NCBI RefSeq assembly: GCF_024679245.1
Contig: NC_090196.1
Location: 10,584,782 to 10,648,781 of the forward strand
Origin: Pseudorasbora parva
Taxonomy: Eukaryota > Chordata > Actinopteri > Cypriniformes > Gobionidae
Length of the DNA stretch: 64,000 bases
Reading direction: 5' to 3'
The notes under the pieces were generated by a model. It was given only the letters and a program-made list of their open reading frames with translations. It was not told the origin of the DNA and ran no database searches. Position numbers and translations under genes: made by a program. Below, one piece after another: positions 41,741-51,800 of the stretch. The number at the start of each line of letters is the position of its first letter. Position 1 is the first letter of the stretch.

Positions 41741-43822
41741 GTGTTCCCGCCGTTAACAACGCTTCGGGCCTCATCGTTTTCCCGCGTACGTGCGCTGTCC
41801 CAGCCGCCTCGAAATCGACCTGCGGCGGGGCAGCGAATGCGTGCGCACACCGAAAATCCTCCCCGACTAAGCTCTGCCGGGTGGCCGCTTCAGGGGGTCG
41901 GGCAGGGGGTTCGGTGGGTACCAGAGACCAGCCTCGAGAGGCTGGTTCCCCTAGTAGAATATATCGGCGCATGGATGTGCCTCCCGAATATTTCTGCTTG
42001 GGTCCTGAGTACAGTGGGAAGGGGGTACAGATTGCAGTTCAGAGTTCCACCACCGAAGTTCAGCGGGGTGGTCTGGACTGTGGTCCCCCCGGCCCAGAGG
42101 CAGGTTATGGAACAAGAAGTACAGTCTCTGCTGGTCAAGGGGGCGATAGAAAAGATCCCTCCGCCAGACAGGGAGTCGGGCTTTTACAGCCGTTATTTCA
42201 TTGTTCCCAAAAAGGGTGGAGGCTTACGTCCAATATTAGATCTGAGGTACTTGAATCGGTCTCTGAGGAGATTCAGGTTCAAGATGCTCACAATTCAAAT
42301 GATCGTGAATCTGATCCAGTTCGAGGACTGGTTCGTCACGATAGATCTAAAGGACGCATACTTTCATGTCTCCATCCTTCCTGCCCACAGGAAGTTCCTG
42401 AGGTTCGCTTTCGGGGGCGAAGCGTACCAATATCGGGTGCTTCCTTTCGGTCTAGCTCTTTCCCCTCGCACCTTCACGAAGTGCATGGATGCAGCTCTGG
42501 CCCCTATGAGGCTGCAGGGCATCCGTGTGCTGAATTACATCGACGACTGGCTCATTATGGCAAAGTCGCGCGAGATGGCGATTCGGCATCGAGATGTCGT
42601 TTTAGCCCATCTCAGGTGCTTGGGGCTGAGACTGAACACGGCCAAGAGCGTGTTGATACCCGCCCAGAGGACTACGTTCCTCGGGGTGGTATGGGACTCA
42701 ACCTCGATGCGAGCGAGCATGTCTCCCGCACGGGTGGGTTCTATACTGGCGGAGGTCTCAAGGGTGAAGCTAGGCCACAGCCGCACTGTGAAGCAGTTTC
42801 AGAGACTGCTGGGACTCATGGCAGCAGCATCCAACGTAATTCCCTTGGGTCTGCTATACATGAGGCCCCTCCAGTGGTGGCTAGGAACCAAGGGGTTTTC
42901 CTCGAGGGGAAAACCTTTCCGTATGATCAGGGTAACGCGCAGATGCCTTCGTTCCCTCGTTATATGGAAGGATCCGAGGTTCCTGTCCCAGGGGCCTGTG
43001 TTAGGAGCGTTATGTTGCAGGAAGATCCTTTCAACAGACGCCTCCCTCACGGGCTGGGGCGCGGTCATGGAAGGCCGGTTCATGAGGGGTTCGTGGGGAC
43101 CCCAACATTCCTCCTGGCACATAAATTGCTTGGAAATGTTGGCGGTTTACAAAGCTTTGAGGAGCTTTCTCCCAGACCTTCACGGCCACCATGTCCTGAT
43201 ACGATCCGACAATACGTCGGTGGTATCGTATCTCAATCACCAGGGGGGTCTGAGGTCACGCCCACTATGCAAATTGGCGCTTCAGATCCTCCTGTGGTCC
43301 CAGGGGAAACTGTCGTCTCTCAGAGCGATGTATGTCCCAGGGGACCAGAACCAGGGAGCGGATGTCCTGTCGAGGCAGGGGCTGAGGCCCGGGGAGTGGC
43401 GGCTCCATCCAGAGGTGGTGGAGGCCATGTGCGAGAGGTTCGGCCCAGTGGAAGTGGATCTGTTTGCTTCCGTAGAAACGACCCACTGCCCACTGTGGTT
43501 CAGCCTCAGGCCTCCGGCCCCGTTAGGGCTGGATGCCATGACACAGACGTGGCCGAGGCAGCGTCTGTACGCATTTCCCCCGATCATTCTGCTCCCGGGA
43601 GTTCTAGAGCGAGTCCGCCGGGAGGGCATCAGCCTCCTATTAGTGGCACCCCGGTGGCCGTCCCGAGCTTGGTTCTCCGACATTGTGGCACTTCTAGACG
43701 GGACCCCGTGGCAGGTCCCTCTGAGGAGGGATTTGCTGTCTCAGGCAGGGGGTGTGATTTTCCACCCCAGGCCAGAGTTGTGGAACCTCTGGGTCTGGCC
43801 TCTGAGGGGGCACAGTACCTAG
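41741..43822 (+). CDS. DIRS pol: RT, RNase H and methyltransferase-like region, 693 aa
   Basis: RT spans about residues 95-340: LVKGAIEKIPPPD, FIVPKKGGGLRPILDLRYLN, DLKDAYFHVSILP, QYRVLPFGLALSPRTF and catalytic YIDD (Tyr266-Asp269). RNase H is about 425-530 (LSTDASLTGWGAV, INCLEMLAVYKAL, RSDNTSVVSYLNHQGG). The region about 565-680 (VEVDLFASVETTHCPLWFSL, YAFPPIILLPGVLERV, LLLVAPRWPSRAWFSD) corresponds to the methyltransferase-like part described for DIRS elements. No stop or shift is seen. The start ATG at 41741 lies 86 bp after gag; upstream in-frame starts were not found in the track-length frame. Confidence 0.9.
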   Translation: MFPPLTTLRASSFSRVRALSQPPRNRPAAGQRMRAHTENPPRLSSAGWPLQGVGQGVRWVPETSLERLVPLVEYIGAWMCLPNISAWVLSTVGRGYRLQFRVPPPKFSGVVWTVVPPAQRQVMEQEVQSLLVKGAIEKIPPPDRESGFYSRYFIVPKKGGGLRPILDLRYLNRSLRRFRFKMLTIQMIVNLIQFEDWFVTIDLKDAYFHVSILPAHRKFLRFAFGGEAYQYRVLPFGLALSPRTFTKCMDAALAPMRLQGIRVLNYIDDWLIMAKSREMAIRHRDVVLAHLRCLGLRLNTAKSVLIPAQRTTFLGVVWDSTSMRASMSPARVGSILAEVSRVKLGHSRTVKQFQRLLGLMAAASNVIPLGLLYMRPLQWWLGTKGFSSRGKPFRMIRVTRRCLRSLVIWKDPRFLSQGPVLGALCCRKILSTDASLTGWGAVMEGRFMRGSWGPQHSSWHINCLEMLAVYKALRSFLPDLHGHHVLIRSDNTSVVSYLNHQGGLRSRPLCKLALQILLWSQGKLSSLRAMYVPGDQNQGADVLSRQGLRPGEWRLHPEVVEAMCERFGPVEVDLFASVETTHCPLWFSLRPPAPLGLDAMTQTWPRQRLYAFPPIILLPGVLERVRREGISLLLVAPRWPSRAWFSDIVALLDGTPWQVPLRRDLLSQAGGVIFHPRPELWNLWVWPLRGHST

Positions 43823-44826
43823 AGGAGGGTCTGCCACAAGAGGTCGTTGAGACCATTCTCAGCTCTAGGGCTCCCTCTACGAGGAAACTGTATAGCCTAA
43901 AGTGGAATGTCTTTACTAGCTGGTGTAGAGAAAGGGGGGTGAACCCAGTTGACTGCGCAATCGCTTCAGTACTGGAGTTCCTCCAAGACCGTTTCTCCGC
44001 TGGTTTGACCCCATCCACTCTGAAGGTGTATGTGGCAGCCATAGGGGCTTTCCACTCGCCTTTGGAAGGGGGCCCTTTGGGTAGACACCACTTGGTTGTG
44101 CGTTTTCTCCGTGGGGCTAGGAGATTGAGGCCTGCGGCTCATCCCAGAGTCCCGGCTTGGGACCTGGCGGTGGTTCTGGAGGGGTTGGCTGAGGCCCCCT
44201 TCGAACCATTGGAGTCGGCTGAGGCGAGAAATCTGACCCTGAAGGTAGCATTTCTCCTCGCCATCACTTCTCTGAGGAGAGTGGGGGACCTCCAGGCGTT
44301 GGCGGTCACGCCTACTTGCTTGGAGTTTGCCCCGGGCGGGGTGAAGGCTATCTTGCATCCCAGACCGGGCTACGTGCCCAAGGTCCCTTCTTCAGGGATG
44401 GGGTCGGTATTTCTTCAGGCTTTTCATCCTCCGCCTCACGCGACGGCAGAGGAAGCTAGGCTGCACCTGCTCTGCCCGGTTAGGGCATTGAGGATCTATC
44501 TAGACAGGTCAGCTCAATGGAGGAAATCGGACCAGCTTCTGGTGTGCTTTGGCCCCCCTAAGAAAGGGTTGCCTGCGGCGAGACAGACTATTAGTAACTG
44601 GATCGTGCAGACGATAGCCCCGGCTTATCGGGTGCGCAATATGCCTTCACCCATGGCCGTGAGGGCTCACTCTACGAGGGGCTTGGCCTCCTCGGTGGCC
44701 CTCCTTTCGGGAGCCTCACTTATTGAGATTTGTGAGGCGGCGGGTTGGGCTAATCCACACACCTTTATAAGATTTTATAAGCTGGACCTCCCGGCTACGC
44801 CGGGTGCTAGAGTGCTTGCGTCCTGA
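41881..44826 (+). CDS. DIRS tyrosine recombinase frame, up to 981 aa
   Basis: The frame is -1 relative to pol and overlaps it for about 1.9 kb; the recombinase domain proper begins near 43830 (PQEVVETILSSRAPSTRKLY). The N-terminal SAM-like part contains LTPSTLKVYVAAIGAFH. The catalytic domain has LRRVGDLQAL with a likely first Arg, then HSTR (His930, Arg933), GW (Trp956) and FYKLD (Tyr966). How much of the overlapping 5' part is translated is unknown; expression may need frameshifting, an internal start or splicing. The enzyme would insert the circular DNA copy by recombination, in line with the GTT junction seen. Confidence 0.88.
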   Translation: MAASGGRAGGSVGTRDQPREAGSPSRIYRRMDVPPEYFCLGPEYSGKGVQIAVQSSTTEVQRGGLDCGPPGPEAGYGTRSTVSAGQGGDRKDPSARQGVGLLQPLFHCSQKGWRLTSNIRSEVLESVSEEIQVQDAHNSNDRESDPVRGLVRHDRSKGRILSCLHPSCPQEVPEVRFRGRSVPISGASFRSSSFPSHLHEVHGCSSGPYEAAGHPCAELHRRLAHYGKVARDGDSASRCRFSPSQVLGAETEHGQERVDTRPEDYVPRGGMGLNLDASEHVSRTGGFYTGGGLKGEARPQPHCEAVSETAGTHGSSIQRNSLGSAIHEAPPVVARNQGVFLEGKTFPYDQGNAQMPSFPRYMEGSEVPVPGACVRSVMLQEDPFNRRLPHGLGRGHGRPVHEGFVGTPTFLLAHKLLGNVGGLQSFEELSPRPSRPPCPDTIRQYVGGIVSQSPGGSEVTPTMQIGASDPPVVPGETVVSQSDVCPRGPEPGSGCPVEAGAEARGVAAPSRGGGGHVREVRPSGSGSVCFRRNDPLPTVVQPQASGPVRAGCHDTDVAEAASVRISPDHSAPGSSRASPPGGHQPPISGTPVAVPSLVLRHCGTSRRDPVAGPSEEGFAVSGRGCDFPPQARVVEPLGLASEGAQYLEEGLPQEVVETILSSRAPSTRKLYSLKWNVFTSWCRERGVNPVDCAIASVLEFLQDRFSAGLTPSTLKVYVAAIGAFHSPLEGGPLGRHHLVVRFLRGARRLRPAAHPRVPAWDLAVVLEGLAEAPFEPLESAEARNLTLKVAFLLAITSLRRVGDLQALAVTPTCLEFAPGGVKAILHPRPGYVPKVPSSGMGSVFLQAFHPPPHATAEEARLHLLCPVRALRIYLDRSAQWRKSDQLLVCFGPPKKGLPAARQTISNWIVQTIAPAYRVRNMPSPMAVRAHSTRGLASSVALLSGASLIEICEAAGWANPHTFIRFYKLDLPATPGARVLAS

Positions 44827-44889
44827 GTGTGCCTGGGATCCAGCTTCACACCAGGATGGGCGTGTCTCGGTGTGGCATAGTGGGTATTG

Positions 44890-45003
44890 ACGTTCCCAGA
44901 GTGTCGTCACTCGACGACGCAGTGTTGAGTTCCCTCGATATAGGGAACGTCTCGGGTTACTATTGTAACCCTTGTTCCCTGAGAGGGAACGAGACACTGC
45001 GTC
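44890..45003 (+). repeat. DIRS internal complementary region, copy 2
   Basis: The left part (44890-44948, ending TCGATATAGGGAAC) is the reverse complement of the left terminus 39900-39955. The right part (from GTCTCGGGTTACTATTG at 44949) is the reverse complement of the right terminus 45205-45254. They meet at AAC|GTCTC, i.e. the complement of GAGAC|GTT, the sequence expected when the two ends are joined in a circle. Confidence 0.9.
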
Positions 45004-45040
45004 TCGTCGCCACACCTACACGTAGAGCGCTCGCTTCATC

Positions 45041-45208
45041 GCAAAGGCTGTCTGTTGTTTGGGGCGGCGCCTTCTTATAGCTTCCGCGTACGCCGTCGCC
45101 GGTTACGTCACGACGTTGCACCAATCGGATTGGTGGCTGATTTCATTCATACTTCAGAGCCGTCACGCTGGGGGCGTTCCCAGAGTGTCGTCACTCGACG
45201 ACGCAGTG
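45041..45208 (+). repeat. DIRS right inverted terminal repeat, copy 2
   Basis: Inverted partner of 39924-40091. A further 49 bp (45209-45257, TCTCGTTCCCTCTCAGGG onward) form the unique right terminus. Confidence 0.9.
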
Positions 45209-45257
45209 TCTCGTTCCCTCTCAGGGAACAAGGGTTACAATAGTAACCCGAGACGTT

Positions 45258-46040
45258 TTCTCGCCTCCTGAAACCTGTCGACGACCGAATTAACGGCGTC
45301 GCCGAACAGGCCAGAAGGCGAGATCGGGGAGTCCAGGAGAAACGATTTATCTTTCTCCTTCATCCCCGACAGATTTAGCCACAGGTGTCTCTCCACCGTC
45401 ACTATTGAGGCCATGGAGCGGCCGATGGCACGGGCCGTCTCCTTGGTGACGCGGAGAGACAGATCAGCGGCCTTCCTCAGTTCTAAAATATCCTCCGGGG
45501 AGGGACCCTCTCCCTCGTCCAGCTCTTTTAGAAGTTCGGCCTGGTACGACCTGGTATCAAAATCTGGTTCTCCACCCCGGGGGAAGAAGCCACTTCGCGG
45601 GCTTCCACACGAGGTGGGAGAACCTCTGAACTATCAGAGGAAGATTGAGAAAGTGCCTCGGCAGTCTCAATCTCCGCTGATACGTCCAGCTGCGAGCCCC
45701 ATGATCTGCGACGCCGCGCCGCCTCGGCGGACGCAGGCCCAGAACCACGGGGCTCGCGTGGTTGGCCGGCCTCATCGAAGACCGCCAACCGAGACCTTAG
45801 CACCCTGAGCGTCAGCAGCTCGCAGTGGCTGCAGGCGGCTCCCTCGAGAGCCGCCTGAGCATGCTGAACGCGCAGGCACTGAACACATAGAGAGTGCGTG
45901 TCCGTTCCCGAGATGTAGCGGGGACACGGTTGCACGCACCTCTTAAACTCTGTATTCGACATATCTTGGTCTCTTACTGATAATATATAATATATATATT
46001 GGGACAGACAACAATAAATAGACAGACAATGTTCAAACAC
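45258..46040 (-). pseudogene. Outer DIRS copy: gag N-terminal part
   Basis: It opens at ATG 46040 with FKRCVQPCPRYISGTDTHSL and the same Cys/His spacing as copy 2 gag, followed by RRRRSWGSQLDVSAEIETAE. The frame shifts near 45560. Further on, towards the junction, GLFGDAVNSVVDRFQEARK is readable up to 45258, where the plus-strand element begins. Confidence 0.87.
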
Positions 46041-46243
46041 ACACAGAGCGTTATGCTGAAGAGCGATGCTCTATGCGCCGGGCTCCCCTTTATAGCTTCC
46101 GGGTATGCCGTCACATCTACGTCATGACATAGGGCCAATAAGGATTGGACTAGTTTCATTCATACTTCAGACGCGTTCATGCTTAGGGAGTATCCCCAAA
46201 TCGTCGTTCCGACGCAGTGCGAAGTTCCCTCGATATAGGGAAC

Positions 46244-46940
46244 TAATCTTATTGCACAAGGTTTTTCGTATTCAATGCAATGCAAAAACACCTACTCTCA
46301 TTGCATTGCATTGCACTGCATTAGAAACCACTAATTTCTTGAATGCAAAAAAGGTTTTTGAATGCAATGCATGCAAATGTCTTCTATGCACAAGTTTTTT
46401 CGTATGCAATGCAAAGCAAAAGCACTTATCTCTTTATTGCACCGCGAATTCTAATATGGAACACAAAAGCGCTATTGACTTCATTGCACGAGATCTATGC
46501 AATGCAAAGACACTGGCTCTTCGGTGCAATGCGAGTTTTTATGCAATGCAATGCAAAAGCAATAATCTCCACATTGCACAAGTTTTTTTGCATGCAATGC
46601 AATGCAGAATAACTAATCTTATTGCACAAGGTTTTTCGTGTTCAATGCAATGCAAAAACACCTACTCTCAGTGCACAGCGACTTAAATGCAATGCATTAG
46701 AAACCACTAATTTCTTGAATGCACAAAAGGTTTTTGTATGCAATGCATGCAAAAGTCTTCTATGCACGAGTTTTTTTGTGTGCAATTGCACAGCGAAATA
46801 TTATACGCAAAGCGCTAATTCTTAAATCCACAATGCTTTCTATGCTATGCAAAGGTACTCTCGTCGATGCACCGCAAGTTTTTATATGCAATGCAGTCCA
46901 AAAGCGCTAATCTCTTCAATTTACAACGAGTTCTTATATG
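46244..46940. repeat. 47-bp-monomer satellite (right block)
   Basis: The same monomers and order as the left block resume at TAATCTTATTGCACAAGG. About one and a half higher-order units are clear (GGTGCAATGCGAG near 46523). After about 46770 monomers are more diverged (TTGCACAGCGAAATATT, CTCGTCGATGCACCGC), as at the edge of an array. Confidence 0.85.
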
Positions 46941-47129
46941 CATTTCCCCTTCGAAAGAAATCCATATTTGACCTAGAGGATATATTTCTGACCAAATACG
47001 AATCCACAGAAGGTTTTTTTGTTTGTTTTTACAATATATTGTCTAGAAACCATCTGATATTAAATGGCCAGAAATATGTTCAATATCAGAAATTGTTAAA
47101 TATGGAACCTTTTTGTGGCCGAATTTGTA
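46941..47129. other. Unassigned transition between satellites
   Basis: No clear monomer structure or gene. It contains GACCAAATACG and TGGCCAGAAATATG. Confidence 0.4.
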
Positions 47130-48735
47130 TGAATGTTTAGAATGTTAGTAATAGATTCATCAGTAGTTCAAGTGTGAATTTTTTTGAATACATTTTTGGC
47201 CAAGCAGTCTGTTAACTTAAAATGTGCAAACTTATAGTGTTTCTTCAGAAGTTCAAACATGACTTTTTGAACTTTTTTTTCTGACCCTGGAATCTATGAA
47301 CTTGAACTTTCTATGCATACCAATAGACTCCTAATGTTTCATCAGTAGTTCAAGGATGAACATTTGAACTTATTTTTTGCCAAAGGGTCTATGAACTGTA
47401 ACTTTCTATACATAGATTCAACTTTCTATACATATGACTTCATGGTGATTCTTCAGAAGATTAAATATGACTTTTTCGAACTATTTTTTTCTGACACTGG
47501 AATATGTGAACGTGCACTTTCTATGCATACCAATAGACACCAAATGTTTCATCAAAAGTTCAAGCATGACTTTTTGTGAAAAATAAAAAAAATCTTACCC
47601 TAGATTCTATGATCTTGAACTTTCTATACATAGTAACAGTCATCAGTATTTCAAGGGTGAAATTTTGAACTTATTTTTTTATCAGAGTCTTTGAACTTGA
47701 GCTTTCTATGCATAACAATAGACTCGTAATATGATTAAGTATTATTTTGAAAATATATTCTGACCCTTGATTCTAAAAACTTGAACTTTCTATTCATACG
47801 AATAGATTCCTTCTGTTGTTTCATAAGTAGTTCAAGGATGAACAGTTGAACTTATTTTTGCTAAGAGTATTTGAATTTGAACTTTCTATATATGAATAGA
47901 ATCCTTCTGTAGTTTCATCAGCAGTTGAAGGGTGAGTTAAAAAAAAAAAACATTCTGACCCTGGATCCTATGAACTTGAACTTTCTATACATAGTAACAG
48001 TCATCAGTATTTCAAGGGTGACATTTTGAACTTATTTTTTTACCAGAGTCTTTGAACTTGAACTTTCTATATATACTAATAGATTCCATTGTTCAAGGAT
48101 GAACTTTTAAACATATTTTTGCCAAAGAGTATTTGAACTTGAACTTTCTATATACGAATAGAATCCTTCTGTAGTTGAATGATTACTTACTTACTGTTAG
48201 TAGTTGAAGGATTACTTTAAAAAAAAAAAAAAAAATTCTGACCCTGGACCCTATGAAATTGAACTTTCTATGCATAGTAACAGATTCATCAGTAGTTCAA
48301 GTGTGAATTTTTGACTAAATGTTTTAGCCAAAGAGTGTTTGAACTTTACATGTATAAACTCACTTATGGCTTTATGGTGTTTCTTCAGAAGTTCAAACAT
48401 GACTTTTTGAAAAAAAAAAAATCTGACCCTGGATCCTATGAATTTGAACTTTCTATACATAAACAATAGACTCCTTATATTTTTTCAGTAGTTCAAGGAT
48501 GAGCTTTGAACTTATTTTTTCCAAACAGTCTATGAACTTGAGCTTTCTATGCAAACAAATAGACTAATAATGAAATATTTACTTAACATTGACTTTTCAA
48601 AGAAAAAATGACTTTTTATGAAAAATAAAACTTCTGACCCTGGATCCTATGAACTTGAACTTTCTATATATGGTAATAGATTCATCATTAGTTCAAGTGT
48701 GAAATTTTGAATACATGTTTGGCCAAGTCTATTAA
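47130..48735. repeat. Degenerate satellite with units of roughly 75-120 bp
   Basis: Recurring landmarks are TGACCCTGGATCCTATGAAC, TTGAACTTTCTATACATA, AATAGACTCCTAATG, TCATCAGTAGTTCAAGGATG and TTTTTTGCCAAAGAGTCT. Spacing varies and copies differ by many substitutions and A-runs, indicating an old array. Confidence 0.8.
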
Positions 48736-48869
48736 AACACTTACACTGTGTCCAATTTTCACAAATTCATAAAAACATTTCCTTTATAGGTTTGCTCATT
48801 CAGTCATTTGATATTTGTTCAGAGTTACCCTGACAATTACTGTATTTATTTACAAGTCATTTTACTGTA

Positions 48870-51800
48870 TAGTTTTGGAGAAAAGTACAGTTCAATTCAC
48901 CCCAAAAATTCATTCAAGCACTTACACTGTCCAGTTTTCAAAATAATCATAAAAATCCCTTCTTTATAGGTTTGCTCATTCTGTCATTTGATATTTGTTC
49001 AGAGTGACACTGACTATTACTGTATTTATTTACAAGTAACTTTACTGTATAGTTTTGGAGTAAAGTGCAGTCAAACTCTCCCCAAAATTCATTCAAGCAC
49101 TTACAGTCCAATTTTCAAAAAATCATACAAATCTTTCCTTTATAGGTTTGCTCATTCTGTCATTTGATATTTGTTCAGAGTGACCCCGACTATTACTGTA
49201 TTTATTTACAAGTCATTTTACTGTATAGTTTTGGAGAAAAGTACAGTCAATTTTTCCCCAAAATTAATTCAAGCACTTGCACTCTCCAATTTTCAACAAT
49301 CCATAAAAATCTTTCCTTTATAGGTTTGCTCATTCTGTCATTGGATATTTGTTTAGAGTGACCCGACTATTACTGTATTTATTTACAAGTCATTTTACTG
49401 TATAGTTTTGGAGAAAAGTACAGTCAATTTTTCCCCAAAATTAATTCAAGCACTTGCACTCTCCAATTTTCAACAATCCATAAAAATCTTTCCTTTATAG
49501 ATTTGCTCATTCTGTCATTGGATATTTGTTTAGAGTGACCCTGACTATTATTGTATTTATGTACAAGACATTTTACTGTATAGTTTTGGAGAAAAGTACA
49601 GTCCAATTTGCCCCAAAATTAATTTAAGCAATTGCACTGTCCAATTTTCAACAATTCATAAAACTCTTTCCTTTATAGGTTTGCTCATTCTGTCATTTGA
49701 TATTAGTTCAGAGTCACCCTGACTATTATTGTATTTATGTGCAAGTCATTTTACTGTATAGTTTTAGAGAAAAGTACAGTCCAATTTGCCCCAAAATTCA
49801 TTTAAGCAATTGCACTGTCCAATTTTCAAAAATTCATAAAAATATTTCCTTTATAGGTTTGCTCATTCTGTCCTTTGATATTTGTTCAGTGACCCTGACT
49901 ATTACTGTATTTATGTACAAGTCATTTTACTGTATATTTTTGGAGAAAAGGGCAGTCAAACTGCAAATATCTGTCTATTCAAACACTTACATTGTGTCTA
50001 ATTTTCAAAAATTCATAAAAATCTTTCCTTTTGCTCATTTTGTCATTTAATATTTGTTTAGAGTGACCCTGACTATTACTGTATTTATGTACAAGTCATT
50101 TTACTGTATAGTTTTAGAGAAAAGTACAGTCGAATATGCCCCAAATATCAACGTGCATTCAAATACTTACACTGTCCCATTTTTTCAAAAATTCATAAAC
50201 AATTTTACTTCATAGGTTTTCTCATTCTGTCATTTTAAATTTGTTCAGAGTGACCCTGACTATTACTGTATTTATTTACAAGTAATTTTATTGTATAGTT
50301 TTGGAGAAAAGTGCAGTCAAACTCTCCCAAAATTAATTCAAGCACTTACAGTCCAATTTTCAAACATATAAAAAAAAAATCTTTCCTTTATAGGTTTGCT
50401 CATTCTGTCCTTTGATATTTGTTCAGAGTGACCCTGACTATTACTGTATTTATGAACAAGTAATTTTACTGTATAATTTTGGAGAAAAGTACAGTCAAAT
50501 TCGCCCAAAAAATCATTCAAGCACTTACAGTCCAATTTTCAAAAATATCATAAAAATCTTTCCTTTATAGGTTTGTTCATTCTGTCATTTGATATTTGTT
50601 TAGAGTGACCCTGACTATTACAGTATGTAGTAACAAGTCATTTTACGGTATAGTTTTGGAGAAAAGTACAGTCAAATTTGCCCCAAAATTCATTCAAGCA
50701 CTTACAGTGTCCAATTTGCAAAAATTTCATAAAAATCTTTCCTTTATAGGTTTGTTCATTCTGTCATTTGATATTTGTTCAGAGTGACGCTGACTATTAC
50801 TGTATTTATGTACAAGTCATTTTACTGTATAGTTTTAGAGAAAAGTACAGTCAAACTGCAAATAATCTGTCTATTCAAACACTTACATTGTGTCCAATTT
50901 TCAAAAATTAATAAAAATCTTTCCTTTTTATGTTTGCTCATTCTGTCATTTGATATTTGTTTAGAGGGACCCCAAATATTACTGTATTTATGTACAAGTC
51001 ATTTTACTGTATAGTTTTGGAGAAAAGTACAGTCAAACTATCCCCAAAATTCATTCAAGCACTTACAGTCCAATTTTCAGAAATATCATAAAAATCTTTC
51101 CTTTATAGGTTTGCTCATTCTGTCCTTTGATATTTGTTCAGAGTGACCCTGACTATTACTGTATTTATGTACAAGTCATTTTACTGTATAGTTTTAGAGA
51201 AAAGTACAGTCCAATTTGCCCCAAAATTCATTCAAGCACTTGCACTGTCAAATTTTCAACAATTCATAAAACTCTTTCCTTTATAGGTTTGCTCATTCTG
51301 TCATTTGATATTTGTTCAGAGTGACCCTGACTATTACTGTATTTATTTACAAGTCATTTTACTGTATAGTTTTAGAGAAAAGTACAGTCGAATATGCCCC
51401 AAATATCAACGTGCATTCAAAAACTTACACTGTCCCATTTTTTCAAAAAATCATAAACAATTTTACTTCATAGGTTTTCTCATTCCGTCATTTTAAATGT
51501 GTTCAGAGTGAGCCTGAATATTACTGTATTTATTTACAAGTCATTTTACTGTATAGTTTTAGAGAAAAGTACAGTCGAATATGCCCCAAATATCAATGTG
51601 CATTCAAATACTTACACTGTCCCATTTTTTTCCAAAATTCATAAACAATTTTACTTCATAGGTTTTCTCATTCTGTCATTTGAAATTTGTTCAGAGTGAC
51701 CCTGAATATTACTGTATTTATTTACAAGTATTTTTACTGTATAGTTTTGGAGAAAAGTGCAGTCAAACTCTCCCCAAAATTAATTCAAGCACTTACAGTC

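Larger units (their letters stand above)
39900..45257 (+). mobile_element. DIRS element, copy 2, complete, nested in the outer copy
   Basis: It has both terminal repeats, gag, RT/RNase H/methyltransferase-like, tyrosine recombinase and an internal complementary region. The left junction is CTGACTG|TT and the right is GAGACGTT|TTCTCG. The empty site reconstructed from the split gag is GACTGTTTTC, so only GTT is shared and there is no other duplication. All three reading frames are open over their lengths. A young and possibly competent copy. Confidence 0.93.
37265..46243 (-). mobile_element. DIRS element, outer minus-strand copy (truncated at its 3' end)
   Basis: The 5' terminus is at 46243, where the minus strand reads GTTCCCTATATCGAGGGAAC, the same terminus as copy 2. 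It then has gag, which is split at AAA|CAG by the complete plus-strand copy (39900-45257), RT/RNase H, and the methyltransferase-like region, where it stops at about 37265 next to the L2. The recombinase, internal complementary region and 3' terminal repeat are gone. A SINE (37710-37954) interrupts it as well. It was inserted in the 47-bp satellite. Confidence 0.88.
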
